The notes below the pieces were generated by a model. That model was given only the letters and a program-made list of their open reading frames with translations, was not told where the DNA came from and did not search any database. A stretch of DNA of 64,000 bases. Origin: Mycolicibacterium sp. HK-90 (GTDB lineage Bacteria > Actinomycetota > Actinomycetes > Mycobacteriales > Mycobacteriaceae). How positions within the stretch are numbered: the first letter of the stretch is position 1; every line of letters begins with the position of its first letter. The DNA lies in contig NZ_CP129613.1 in the NCBI RefSeq assembly GCF_030486405.1, forward strand, positions 4,402,001 to 4,466,000, written 5' to 3'. Below, one piece after another: positions 51,038-60,175 of the stretch. A program made the translations under genes and the position numbers.

Positions 51038-51916
51038 CTAGCGGCCAGGTCCGTTGGGCCACTTCAGCAGTGAGCCCGCATCAACGCGGATCTGCTGCCC
51101 GGTGATGTAGCGGCTGTCGTCGCCGGCGAGGAACACCCCGAGGTTCGCCATGTCTTCCGGCTCGATGTACGGGATCGGCATGGCCTGGAAGATCGTGAAC
51201 AACGGCTCGGCGTCTTCGCGAGTGGCCTTCTTGCCCTCGGCGGTGAGGTCGGGCCGGAACATGGAGTACATGCCGTCGTTCTGCAGCAGGTGGGTGTTGC
51301 AGTTCGTCGGGTGAATGGCGTTGACCCGGATCATCTTCGGAGCCAGGTGCAGGCTCATCTCCTCGACGTACTCGATCACCACGCGCTTGCTCCACCCGTA
51401 CCCGGCCCCACCCGGGCCCATGTTCGGATTGTCGGTGGTGCCCCGGATCATGCCGGCGGTCGAACCGGTGACGATGATCGAGGATCCGTCGGGCAGGTGC
51501 GGGACGGTGACCGCGACGGTGTTCATCACGCCGACCAGGTCGACGTCGGAGGCGTCGACGAACTGCATCGGGTCCGGCTTGCCCATCGCCATCGGCAGGA
51601 TGCCGGCGTTGGCGACGACGATGTCGATCTTGCCCAGGTCGGCGATTCCCGCCTCGACCGCATCGCGCAGTTCGTGCCGCTCCCGAACGTCGGCCACGCG
51701 GGCGACGACGCGACGCCCGAGTCCCTTGATCGCCCGTTCGGTCTCGGCGAGGTCGTCGGGGGTCGCCAACGGGTATGGATTGGAGGGGATGTCGCGGCAG
51801 ATGTCGACGGCGATGATGTCGGCGCCTTCCCGGGCCATCGCGATCGCGTGCGCTCGGCCCTGCCCGCGTGCGGCACCGGTGATGAAAGCAACCTTGCCGT
51901 CGAGCTTTCCGGTCAT
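51038..51916 (-). CDS. Mycofactocin-coupled SDR family oxidoreductase (2)
   Basis: This 292-residue SDR is closely similar to the one at 47035: TGAARGQGRAHAIAMAREGADIIAVDICRDI and the insert SNPYPLATPDDLAETERAIKGLGRR typical of mycofactocin-linked dehydrogenases. Catalytic Ser lies in VTGSTAGM and Tyr-Lys in YGWSK. A conserved HPTNCNTHLLQND block is shared with the 47035 enzyme. The ATG at 51916 follows AAGGAG. It has its place in the operon between a P450 and the small membrane protein. Confidence 0.92.
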   Translation of the reverse strand: MTGKLDGKVAFITGAARGQGRAHAIAMAREGADIIAVDICRDIPSNPYPLATPDDLAETERAIKGLGRRVVARVADVRERHELRDAVEAGIADLGKIDIVVANAGILPMAMGKPDPMQFVDASDVDLVGVMNTVAVTVPHLPDGSSIIVTGSTAGMIRGTTDNPNMGPGGAGYGWSKRVVIEYVEEMSLHLAPKMIRVNAIHPTNCNTHLLQNDGMYSMFRPDLTAEGKKATREDAEPLFTIFQAMPIPYIEPEDMANLGVFLAGDDSRYITGQQIRVDAGSLLKWPNGPGR

Positions 51917-51934
51917 GTGGTACTCCTTTTTCTG

Positions 51935-51974
51935 GCGAGCAGACAGGGAATCGCATTTGCGGGGGACTGCTCGC
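51935..51974. repeat. Intra-operon hairpin GCGAGCAG...CTGCTCGC
   Basis: GCGAGCAG (51935-51942) pairs with CTGCTCGC (51967-51974) in the 62-bp gap between a P450 stop and the SDR start. It could attenuate or process the mRNA. The spacer contains GGGAAT-CGC-ATTTGC, loosely like the island operator. Confidence 0.5.
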
Positions 51975-51978
51975 GGTG

Positions 51979-53247
51979 TCAGTCGAGGGGTGTGAAGGTG
52001 ATGTGCAGTTCGCTCAGCCCACGCATGATGAAGGTCGGCTCGTATGTGTAGTCGCGGTTGCCCGGAGGGCCGTGGTGCTCGGTGGAGATCGTGATGTCGG
52101 CCATCCGGTCGAGAATTCGGTTGAGCGATATCCGGCCCTCGGCACGGGCCAGGGGGGCGCCCGGGCAGGAATGGACACCGCGGATGAACGCGATCTGTTC
52201 GCGCACATTGGCACGATCCGGCTGAAATGAGTTGGGATCGGGGAACTTACGTTCGTCCCGGTTGCATGCCCCGGGCAACAGCATGACCGTCGTACCCGCC
52301 GGAACGTCGACATCGCCGATACTCGTGGACTTGCTCGCCATCCGGAAATGCGATTTGACGGGGCTCTCCAGGCGCAGCGTCTCCTCGAGAAAGGACGGGA
52401 TCTTGCCCCGGTCGTCGCGCAGCAGCTTCTCGAATCCCGGGTTGTCCCCGATGAATCGGACGGCCGAACTCACCAGCTTCGTCGTCGTCTCGGTGCCCGC
52501 GGCGAACAGGAATGTCGAGAGGTTCATGACGTCCTCGATCTCGGGGGTCGAGCCGTCCTCGTATTTGGCCTGCGCCAGGCCGGTCAACACGTCCTCGCGC
52601 GGCGCGCGCCTGCGGTCCTCGATGTAGGCGTAGAACTTGTCGTTCAGCCACTGCAGCGGGTTGTGCGTGGTCGGCGCCTCCTTGCCGAGCTCGCCGACGG
52701 TCTCCAGGGCGAACGCCGACTTGAACTCCTCGTGGTCCTCGGCCGGGACGCCGAGCAGATCGGCAATGACCAACAGTGAGAAGGGTTTCGCATAGTCGGC
52801 CAGGAACTCACAGCTGCCCTTCTCGATGAATGTGTCGAGCTGGCGATCGGCCAGCCGCCACATGAAGTCCTCGTTCTCCTTCAAGCGCTTGGGCGTGATC
52901 AGCTTGTTCATCAGGCCACGGGTCCGGGTGTGCAGCGGGGGATCCTGCGAGGTGATGTGCTCGGCCATCGGCACCTGGCCGCGGTGCTGCTCGATCAGGT
53001 CCGAGACGTCATCGCTCTCCCCCGGGCCGAACGGCATCCCGGAGAAGGGCCCGGCGACCGACACACAGGACGAGAATGCCGGGTCTCGGTAGACCGCGAG
53101 CGCTTCGTCGTAGCCGGTGACCGCGAGCACGTTGAACGGGGTGGCCTGGGAGACCGGGCATTTGGACCGCAGATGATCGAAGTACGGGTAGGGATCGGGC
53201 ACCAGGGACGCGTCGGTGAAGAAGTCCACCGTCTCGAAGTCGGTCAC
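51979..53247 (-). CDS. Cytochrome P450 (C)
   Basis: This 422-residue P450 has the I-helix AGTETTTK, ExxR in EETLRLESPVKS and the heme loop FIRGVHSCPGAPLAR with Cys361; the usual Phe-Gly of the loop is Phe-Ile. It is a close paralogue of P450 A at 29591 over the whole length (TVDFFTDASLVPDPYPYFDHLRS, KRLKENEDFMWRLADRQ). The GTG start at 53247 overlaps the stop of the upstream P450 by four bases. Confidence 0.93.
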   Translation of the reverse strand: MTDFETVDFFTDASLVPDPYPYFDHLRSKCPVSQATPFNVLAVTGYDEALAVYRDPAFSSCVSVAGPFSGMPFGPGESDDVSDLIEQHRGQVPMAEHITSQDPPLHTRTRGLMNKLITPKRLKENEDFMWRLADRQLDTFIEKGSCEFLADYAKPFSLLVIADLLGVPAEDHEEFKSAFALETVGELGKEAPTTHNPLQWLNDKFYAYIEDRRRAPREDVLTGLAQAKYEDGSTPEIEDVMNLSTFLFAAGTETTTKLVSSAVRFIGDNPGFEKLLRDDRGKIPSFLEETLRLESPVKSHFRMASKSTSIGDVDVPAGTTVMLLPGACNRDERKFPDPNSFQPDRANVREQIAFIRGVHSCPGAPLARAEGRISLNRILDRMADITISTEHHGPPGNRDYTYEPTFIMRGLSELHITFTPLD

Positions 53248-54470
53248 GATGTGCTCCTGACGGGGTCGAAGAGAACCGGCAGCGACGTCGGCGACCGGAA
53301 GATCTGCCCACGGATGTGCGGGTCACCTGCGTCCGGGTCCAACCGGAAGTTGGGCAATCGGTCCAGCAGAAGATTGACGGCCGTCCGCATTTCGAGGCGG
53401 GCAAGGTGCATGCCGAGGCAGACGTGCACACCGTGACCCCAGCCCAGATTGCCCTTGGCGGTGCGGAAGATGTCGAACTCATCCGGGTCGGGCCATCGGT
53501 CCTCCTGGCGATTCGCCGAGCCGAGCATCGGCATCACCGAACAGCCTTCGGGGATGTGCACCCCGCCGAGTTCGGTGTCGCAGGTGGTGGTGCGGGTGAT
53601 GGTCAGCAGCGGCGGATTCCATCGCACCGCTTCCTCGATCGCCTGGGGCAGCAGCGACCGGTCGGCGCGGACCGCCTCCAATTGCGTTGTATCCGAGAGC
53701 AACGCGAACAACAGATTGCCCAACGACCGGTACGTGGTCTCCACCCCGGCGGGTAACAGCAATCGCAGGAACGAGAAGATCTCTTCGTCCGTCAGATTTT
53801 CGCCATCGATCTCGGCCTCGGCCAGCAGGCTGATCATGTCTTCCTTCGGCTCGGCACGGCGGGCCTGCAGGATCGGTGCGAAGTACTCGCACAGCGCGGC
53901 CGACGCCGCCAGCCCGCGCTCCGGGTTTATGATCCAACTGAGCAGCGAGATGGACCAGCGCTGGAACTGCGGATAGTCCGCCTCCGGCAAGCCCAACAGA
54001 CCCGCGATGATCCGGCTCGGATAGTCGAACGTGAATGCCTTGACCAGGTCGACCTTTCCGTCGGCGGCGAACTTGTCGATGAGCTCGTTGGCGACACGGC
54101 CGACCAGCTCGTCTTCCCAACGCGCCAAGGCTTTTTGCGAGAACGCCTTCGACACCAGCGAACGCAGCCGGCCGTGCACCGGCTCGTCCATACCCAGCAT
54201 CACGCGCTCACCGAGCACCGGGCCGAACGCCGCGATGACACCCGACGACGAGAACGTCAGGTTGTCGCGCAGCATCTGCTGGGCGTCCTCGTAGCGGTAC
54301 ACGATAAAGACCGGCTTGCCCTGCTCGCCCGGCATCGCCGACATGTCGATCCGCTGGATCGGCTCCTCGCGCCGAAGCCTGGCCAGTTCCGGATAGGGGT
54401 CCCGAACGTCACCCGAGACGGCATCGTCGAACGAACCGAAGTCCTCCAGGTCGTCAAATAGCTGCGACAA
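53244..54470 (-). CDS. Cytochrome P450 (D)
   Basis: This 408-residue P450 has PAGVETTYRS in the I-helix, ExxR in EEAVRWNPPLLT and the heme loop LGWGHGVHVCLGMHLAR with Cys351. The start is a TTG at 54470 after GGAGGAGAG. It is of a different subfamily from P450s A-C (short N-terminus, DPYPELARLRREEP). It lies 13 bp after the ALDH gene and overlaps P450 C. Confidence 0.93.
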   Translation of the reverse strand: MSQLFDDLEDFGSFDDAVSGDVRDPYPELARLRREEPIQRIDMSAMPGEQGKPVFIVYRYEDAQQMLRDNLTFSSSGVIAAFGPVLGERVMLGMDEPVHGRLRSLVSKAFSQKALARWEDELVGRVANELIDKFAADGKVDLVKAFTFDYPSRIIAGLLGLPEADYPQFQRWSISLLSWIINPERGLAASAALCEYFAPILQARRAEPKEDMISLLAEAEIDGENLTDEEIFSFLRLLLPAGVETTYRSLGNLLFALLSDTTQLEAVRADRSLLPQAIEEAVRWNPPLLTITRTTTCDTELGGVHIPEGCSVMPMLGSANRQEDRWPDPDEFDIFRTAKGNLGWGHGVHVCLGMHLARLEMRTAVNLLLDRLPNFRLDPDAGDPHIRGQIFRSPTSLPVLFDPVRSTS

Positions 54471-54483
54471 AAGCTCTCTCCTC

Positions 54484-55954
<1,471 letters not shown>

Positions 55955-55962
<8 letters not shown>

Positions 55963-56845
55963 GACCGGCGCCGTTCCCTCGCAGCGCACCGAACCGTGGG
56001 ATGCCCATCATCAGCCGGGTCATCTGGTGCAGCGCGGATGACGGAAGTAACCGGTTGGCGATCAACAGCATTCGCGCGTCGGATCCGACTGCAGTCTTGA
56101 CGAAGGGCTTGGAGTCCTCGAGCGCCCCGGCCAGGCCGGCGGCGAACGATGCGGGTGATTTCGCCGCTCGCTTCATCATGGCCCGCCCCCGCTTGTCCAT
56201 CGTGCGGTGATGCGCGGCGTAGGGTCCGTCCAGGTCGCGATCGTCCGTCGTGCCGGCGTCGGTGATGATCTCGGTGTCGTAGGTCCCGGCGACCAGGATG
56301 GTGACCCCGATCCCGAATGGCGCGACCTCCCCCGCCATCGCCTCACCCCAGCGCTCAAGTGCTCCCTTGACCGCCGAATACGGAGCGGTTGCCGGCATTC
56401 CACGCACCCCCGCGGCGCTCGAGATGAGCACGATGCGCCCGCGGCCCGCGCTGCGCATGGACGGCAGCAGTGCTTTGGTGAGCGCCACCGGGCCGAAGAC
56501 GTTCGTCGCGAACATGCGCTCCCACAGTTCCGGGGAGGTCTCTTCGACCATTCCTGCCGCCGAGATGCCGGCGTTGTGCACCAACGCATCCGGCGCACCG
56601 ACAGCCTCGTCGATCGACTTCGCGGCCGCCGCGATCGAGGCAGCGTCCATCAGGTCGAGTTGAACACCGATCAGCCTGTCGTCGTCTTCACCGGCGCCCG
56701 TCGCCTCGCGCAGCAGCGGCAGACCCTTCTCCGATGTCCGCATCGCGGCAACCACACGCCAACCGTCGTGATACAGGCGCACGGCCGAGGCGAACCCGAG
56801 TCCCCGGGAAGCACCGGTGATGACGGCAGTCCGATGCTCACCCAT
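55955..56845 (-). CDS. Short-chain dehydrogenase/reductase
   Basis: This 296-residue SDR has TGASRGLGFASAVRLYHDGWRVVAAMR, NAG (VHNAGIS), catalytic Ser in ISSAAGVRG and YSAVK (Tyr-Lys). A C-terminal extension of about 60 residues follows (MMKRAAKSPASFAAGLAGALED). I placed the start at the ATG at 56845 (MGEHRTAVITGAS); this overlaps the AveC-like gene's stop by eight bases. The long upstream open frame is antisense-like and not SDR. Confidence 0.9.
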
Positions 56846-57965
56846 TCTGGTTCTCCGATGCACACCGGTCGCTCTTCGAGCCCAGCTCGACGTCAGGGTT
56901 GCGAGCCGGCCCCTGCTGCCAGGTGGACCACTTGCCCACCGAGTACGGTCCCTCGGCTCCGTTGGCCCGGTAATACCCCTGCGGGTCATAGATCTTCGCC
57001 TCGGGATACGGCCACGGGCAGGCCACCGAGGTGGCCAACCCGCTGGCCTTGATCGCCCAGAACCAGCCGCCGTAGGCGAAGTACGAGACGTTGATGATCG
57101 CGAACATCACCAGGAATGTGCCGAGAACCGGCTTCGACGGGAAGAGTTTCGCCTTCGCGGCGAGCTTCTCCGCCACCGACTTTCCCGTGTCGTCGCGATA
57201 GACGAGGATGGCCGCCGGGATCATCACGAACGTCACCGAGAGCGATTCCCAGATCAGCGGGAACTGGAAGGTGCTGCCGGGGAACAACGTGCCGAACGGG
57301 ATCGCCTGCGAATAGATGTAGAGTCCCGTCCGCACCAGGCTGACTTCCAGGATCGCGTCGAAGATGAAGCCGATCACCAACACCAGGCCGCCCAGGCTGA
57401 TGAGCGGGTGCCGCGTGACGAACGCCTCCGGGCCATGCTTGGCCTGTAGCTTGCGCAGGATCCAGATGGCCGGGAAGTACGGCCCGAAGTAGAACAGTAC
57501 GTAGCCGAACACGATGAACGGTTCCACCGTGGGCGACATCATGATCAGGTACCAATTCTCTGGCCAGTGCAGCAGCATCGGGTTGTACACCGCGTACGGC
57601 GACCAGTTCATGATCGGGTCCTGCCAGACGATCAGCGTCGTGCACAAAACCATGAGCAGCACGGGACTGCCGGGGTTCTTTCGCCAGCCGACGATGAACA
57701 TGACGGTGAACACGACGACGATGATCACCGCACCCACCTGCGGGATGATCTGCCAGTGATCGAACGCGGTCAGGAACGCGACGGGCCGTGGCCGCCCTTC
57801 GACGTTCGGGTTGGCCACCCGGGGGTCGACGTCCGTGCGACCGACCGCGGCGAACAGGCCGAGAAAGCCGAGCCAGGCGAGCAGCGCGAGCACTCGGCCC
57901 CAGTTCGGGCCCTTGCGTCCCGGCGCTTCGACCCGGGTGTCCGGTGATGATTCCCGGGTGGTCAC
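56838..57965 (-). CDS. AveC-family (spirocyclase-like) membrane protein (2)
   Basis: This 375-residue membrane protein has six to eight helices. The N-terminal 20 residues are polar; typical AveC-like parts are MLLHWPENWYLIMMSPTVEPFIVFGYVLFYFGPYFPAIWIL, FDAILEVSLVRTGLYIYSQAIPFGTLFPGSTFQFPLIWESL and INVSYFAYGGWFWAIKA. It is longer than the copy at 50114 and probably not functionally redundant. The GTG start overlaps the stop of the binding-protein gene (GTGA). Confidence 0.82.
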   Translation of the reverse strand: MTTRESSPDTRVEAPGRKGPNWGRVLALLAWLGFLGLFAAVGRTDVDPRVANPNVEGRPRPVAFLTAFDHWQIIPQVGAVIIVVVFTVMFIVGWRKNPGSPVLLMVLCTTLIVWQDPIMNWSPYAVYNPMLLHWPENWYLIMMSPTVEPFIVFGYVLFYFGPYFPAIWILRKLQAKHGPEAFVTRHPLISLGGLVLVIGFIFDAILEVSLVRTGLYIYSQAIPFGTLFPGSTFQFPLIWESLSVTFVMIPAAILVYRDDTGKSVAEKLAAKAKLFPSKPVLGTFLVMFAIINVSYFAYGGWFWAIKASGLATSVACPWPYPEAKIYDPQGYYRANGAEGPYSVGKWSTWQQGPARNPDVELGSKSDRCASENQNG

Positions 57966-59083
57966 GAGGCGTCTTCCCCGAAGCGATCCACCAGGTGCGA
58001 ATTGATGCCGTCTTCATCGAGGGTCCGGGCGACCAGGTATCCCGCACCCATCCACGCGCGGCGGGTCCACTTCCCCAGGGACACCCGGGTTCCGGGGGCG
58101 CCGGAGGCGGCGGGCATCATCTTCACGCGCTCCAGCGCTTCTTTGACCCCTCGCGGGCTCAGCGGATGGGCGTCGGTGAAGGCGCGCACCAGCGTGGCGG
58201 CGACGTCATGGTTGACCACCGACACGCAGTACTCGGGGCGACTCCCGTTGTACCGCTTCGCATATCGGTCGAGCCAAGCCTGTCCGACCGGGTTGCCCTC
58301 GTCGTACTGGTCGACCCCGACCCAGCCCAGGAACGCGTTCCACATGATCGGGTTGACCCAGGCGTTCTGGAACGCGGTGGTGGTGAAGCGTGGTGGATCC
58401 CAGTCGACGGCCTCGAGTGCCGGGTTGATGAAGACGATGCCGAAACCGAAGCCGAGGTGCACGATCGCCTCGGCCTTCGCGTCGTGCAGAGTGCTCACCG
58501 CGGCGTTGATGTCTTGGGCGGTCTGAGCGATACCGGCCTCGGCGACGATCCGAATCCCCTTGCGGGCACAGGCGCTCCGCAGATTCTTCAGATAGCTATC
58601 ACCGATGAGGTTCTGCTCGACGAGTACGCCGATCTCGGTCAGACCGCGCTTGGCGACGAGGTCCGCGAGAAAGATGGGCTCGTCGGTCATCGAGCCTTGC
58701 GGGAAGGCGAACGTCCACTCACCGAGCCAGTCGTCGGTGCCCGTGACGCTGATGGCCGGCACCTTGAAACGGTCCTCGATCGCTTCCCGTAGCGGAACAC
58801 AGTTGTCGGTGATGTTCGGCCCGAACACCACCAGGCAGCCTTCGTCGACCAGCTCGCCGTAGGCGTCGATCACTGCCTTCACCGAACCCTTCGGCAGCCC
58901 TTCCACCTCGCGGTAGATCATCTGCACCGGCCGATCCATCAGCCCTTGCGCGACGGCCTCTTCGAACACCAGGTCAAAGGTCTGGGTGAACGAAGCCCGC
59001 AGCTCGTCCGGAAAGCCCGGCGGCAAGGTGAAGTCCATCAGGTAACCGACCTTGATGGGCTCCGCAGTGCTCTCGTATGACAT
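57962..59083 (-). CDS. Type 1 periplasmic-binding-protein fold (Leu/Ile/Val-receptor-like) without signal peptide
   Basis: This 373-residue protein has the Peripla_BP_6 layout: IKVGYLMDFTLPPG, an N-lobe with VVFGPNITDNCVPLREAIEDRFKVPAISVTGTDDWLGEW, LADLVAKRGLTEIGVLVEQNLIGDSYLKNL, and a C-lobe ending GAGYLVARTLDEDG. The ATG at 59083 has GGAGG four bases upstream. The first residues (MSYESTAEPIK) show neither signal peptide nor lipobox, and no in-frame start lies nearby. No ABC permease or ATPase is in the window. It may be an intracellular ligand sensor or carrier for the operon's substrate. It is the first gene of the operon. Confidence 0.82.
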   Translation of the reverse strand: MSYESTAEPIKVGYLMDFTLPPGFPDELRASFTQTFDLVFEEAVAQGLMDRPVQMIYREVEGLPKGSVKAVIDAYGELVDEGCLVVFGPNITDNCVPLREAIEDRFKVPAISVTGTDDWLGEWTFAFPQGSMTDEPIFLADLVAKRGLTEIGVLVEQNLIGDSYLKNLRSACARKGIRIVAEAGIAQTAQDINAAVSTLHDAKAEAIVHLGFGFGIVFINPALEAVDWDPPRFTTTAFQNAWVNPIMWNAFLGWVGVDQYDEGNPVGQAWLDRYAKRYNGSRPEYCVSVVNHDVAATLVRAFTDAHPLSPRGVKEALERVKMMPAASGAPGTRVSLGKWTRRAWMGAGYLVARTLDEDGINSHLVDRFGEDAS

Positions 59084-59127
59084 CTGACCTCCATGGTGTG
59101 GGCGTTCGTCGCAGGAACACCAGGGTC

Positions 59128-59143
59128 GACCTAATATTTGTTC
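59128..59143. promoter_or_regulatory. CAAATAT-type operator (1), upstream of the 50-59 kb operon
   Basis: Reverse complement GAACAAATATTAGGTC, 45 bp before the ATG at 59083. It matches ACCAAATAT-NN-GkTC, shared with three other sites at 60073, 61885 and 62247. Confidence 0.7.
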
Positions 59144-59170
59144 TGAACCTAACGGGAGTGCCGGCGGGCG

Positions 59171-60019
59171 TCAATCGCCGGATGCCGATCCGCCCAGGTA
59201 GACGTCGATCAACTCGTACAGACCGCGGCTCACCGCAACGTCATCGGTGAGCGGTCCCGCGACCGCCACCCGGGCCGCCACGGCCATCGGCAGCCCCTCG
59301 GCCACCAGCCGCCCGGCCGCGATCAGCACCCGGGTCGAGGCGACTTCGCGCAGACCACCCGTCTCCAGGCGCCGGATGGCCTGCCCGAACCGCACCAACT
59401 CGGCGGCGGTGGGCCCATCCACCCCCGCCTCGTGGCCGATGATGCCCTCTTCGACCCCGGGGGCGGGAAAGCCGAACTCGATGGCCACCATCCGCTGCCG
59501 CGTCGAATCCTTGAGGTCTTTGAGAACGCTTTGGTAGCCCGGGTTGTAGGACATGACCAGACCGAATCCCGGCGCCGCGTCGAGCGTGATGCCGAGGCGC
59601 TCGATCGGCAGTTGACGCCGGTAGTCGGACAGCGGGTGCAACACCACGGTGGTGTCCTGGCGTGCCTCGACCACCTCATCCAGATAGCAGATCGCACCCT
59701 CACGCACGGCGCGGGTCAGCGGGCCGTCCACCCAGACCGTCTCGTCACCGCGCAGCAGGTATCGGCCGACGAGATCGGCGGTGGTGAGGTCGTCATGGCA
59801 GGCCACGGTGATCAATGGGCGTCCGAGGTCGTACGCCATCGCTTCGACGAAGCGGGTCTTGCCGCAACCGGTCGGACCTTTGAGCATCAGCGAAAGCCCT
59901 TGGCGGTAGGCCGCCTTGAACACCGTCTCCTCGTTGCCGAGCGGCGTGTAGTAGGGACGCACGGCCGAGCCCGGCGATGTGGCGCCGTTCTGGTAAGCGA
60001 GCCCGGACTCGTTGGCCAT
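59171..60019 (-). CDS. AAA+ ATPase of the CbbQ/NirQ/NorQ (MoxR) type
   Basis: This 282-residue MoxR-class ATPase has Walker A GPTGCGKT (residues 48-55), Walker B ICYLDE (113-115), sensor region GLVMSYNPGYQ and an arginine-finger-like DSTRQRM. The ATG at 60019 (MANESGLAYQNG) has AAAGGTG nearby; the frame extends upstream but would swallow the operator. CbbQ/NorQ ATPases work with a VWA protein to insert metal or to remodel an enzyme such as Rubisco, NO reductase or CO dehydrogenase. The VWA partner is the next gene upstream; the client here is unknown. Confidence 0.9.
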   Translation of the reverse strand: MANESGLAYQNGATSPGSAVRPYYTPLGNEETVFKAAYRQGLSLMLKGPTGCGKTRFVEAMAYDLGRPLITVACHDDLTTADLVGRYLLRGDETVWVDGPLTRAVREGAICYLDEVVEARQDTTVVLHPLSDYRRQLPIERLGITLDAAPGFGLVMSYNPGYQSVLKDLKDSTRQRMVAIEFGFPAPGVEEGIIGHEAGVDGPTAAELVRFGQAIRRLETGGLREVASTRVLIAAGRLVAEGLPMAVAARVAVAGPLTDDVAVSRGLYELIDVYLGGSASGD

Positions 60020-60072
60020 CGACACACCTTTCGTCGCACCCGCCACGCTGCGGCAGTGATCGAAGCCTAACC

Positions 60073-60091
60073 GGAACAGATGTTTGTTTTC
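60073..60091. promoter_or_regulatory. CAAATAT-type operator (2), upstream of the AAA+ ATPase
   Basis: Reverse complement reads AAAACAAACATCTGTTCC, about 55-70 bp before the ATG at 60019. It shares CAAA-n-ATCTGTTCC with the 61885 site. Confidence 0.65.
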
Positions 60092-60175
60092 AACCATCGG
60101 TCCGACGTTCGCAACGCCGGCACCGATCCCGCCAATGACATTCTGGGACTTGACTTCACCGCATCCTCGATGCCC

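Noticed and set aside
55963..56989. Longer N-termini for the SDR and ALDH genes in the 50-59 kb operon
   Set aside because: The extra residues are not family-like; the chosen starts give the compact overlaps expected in this operon.
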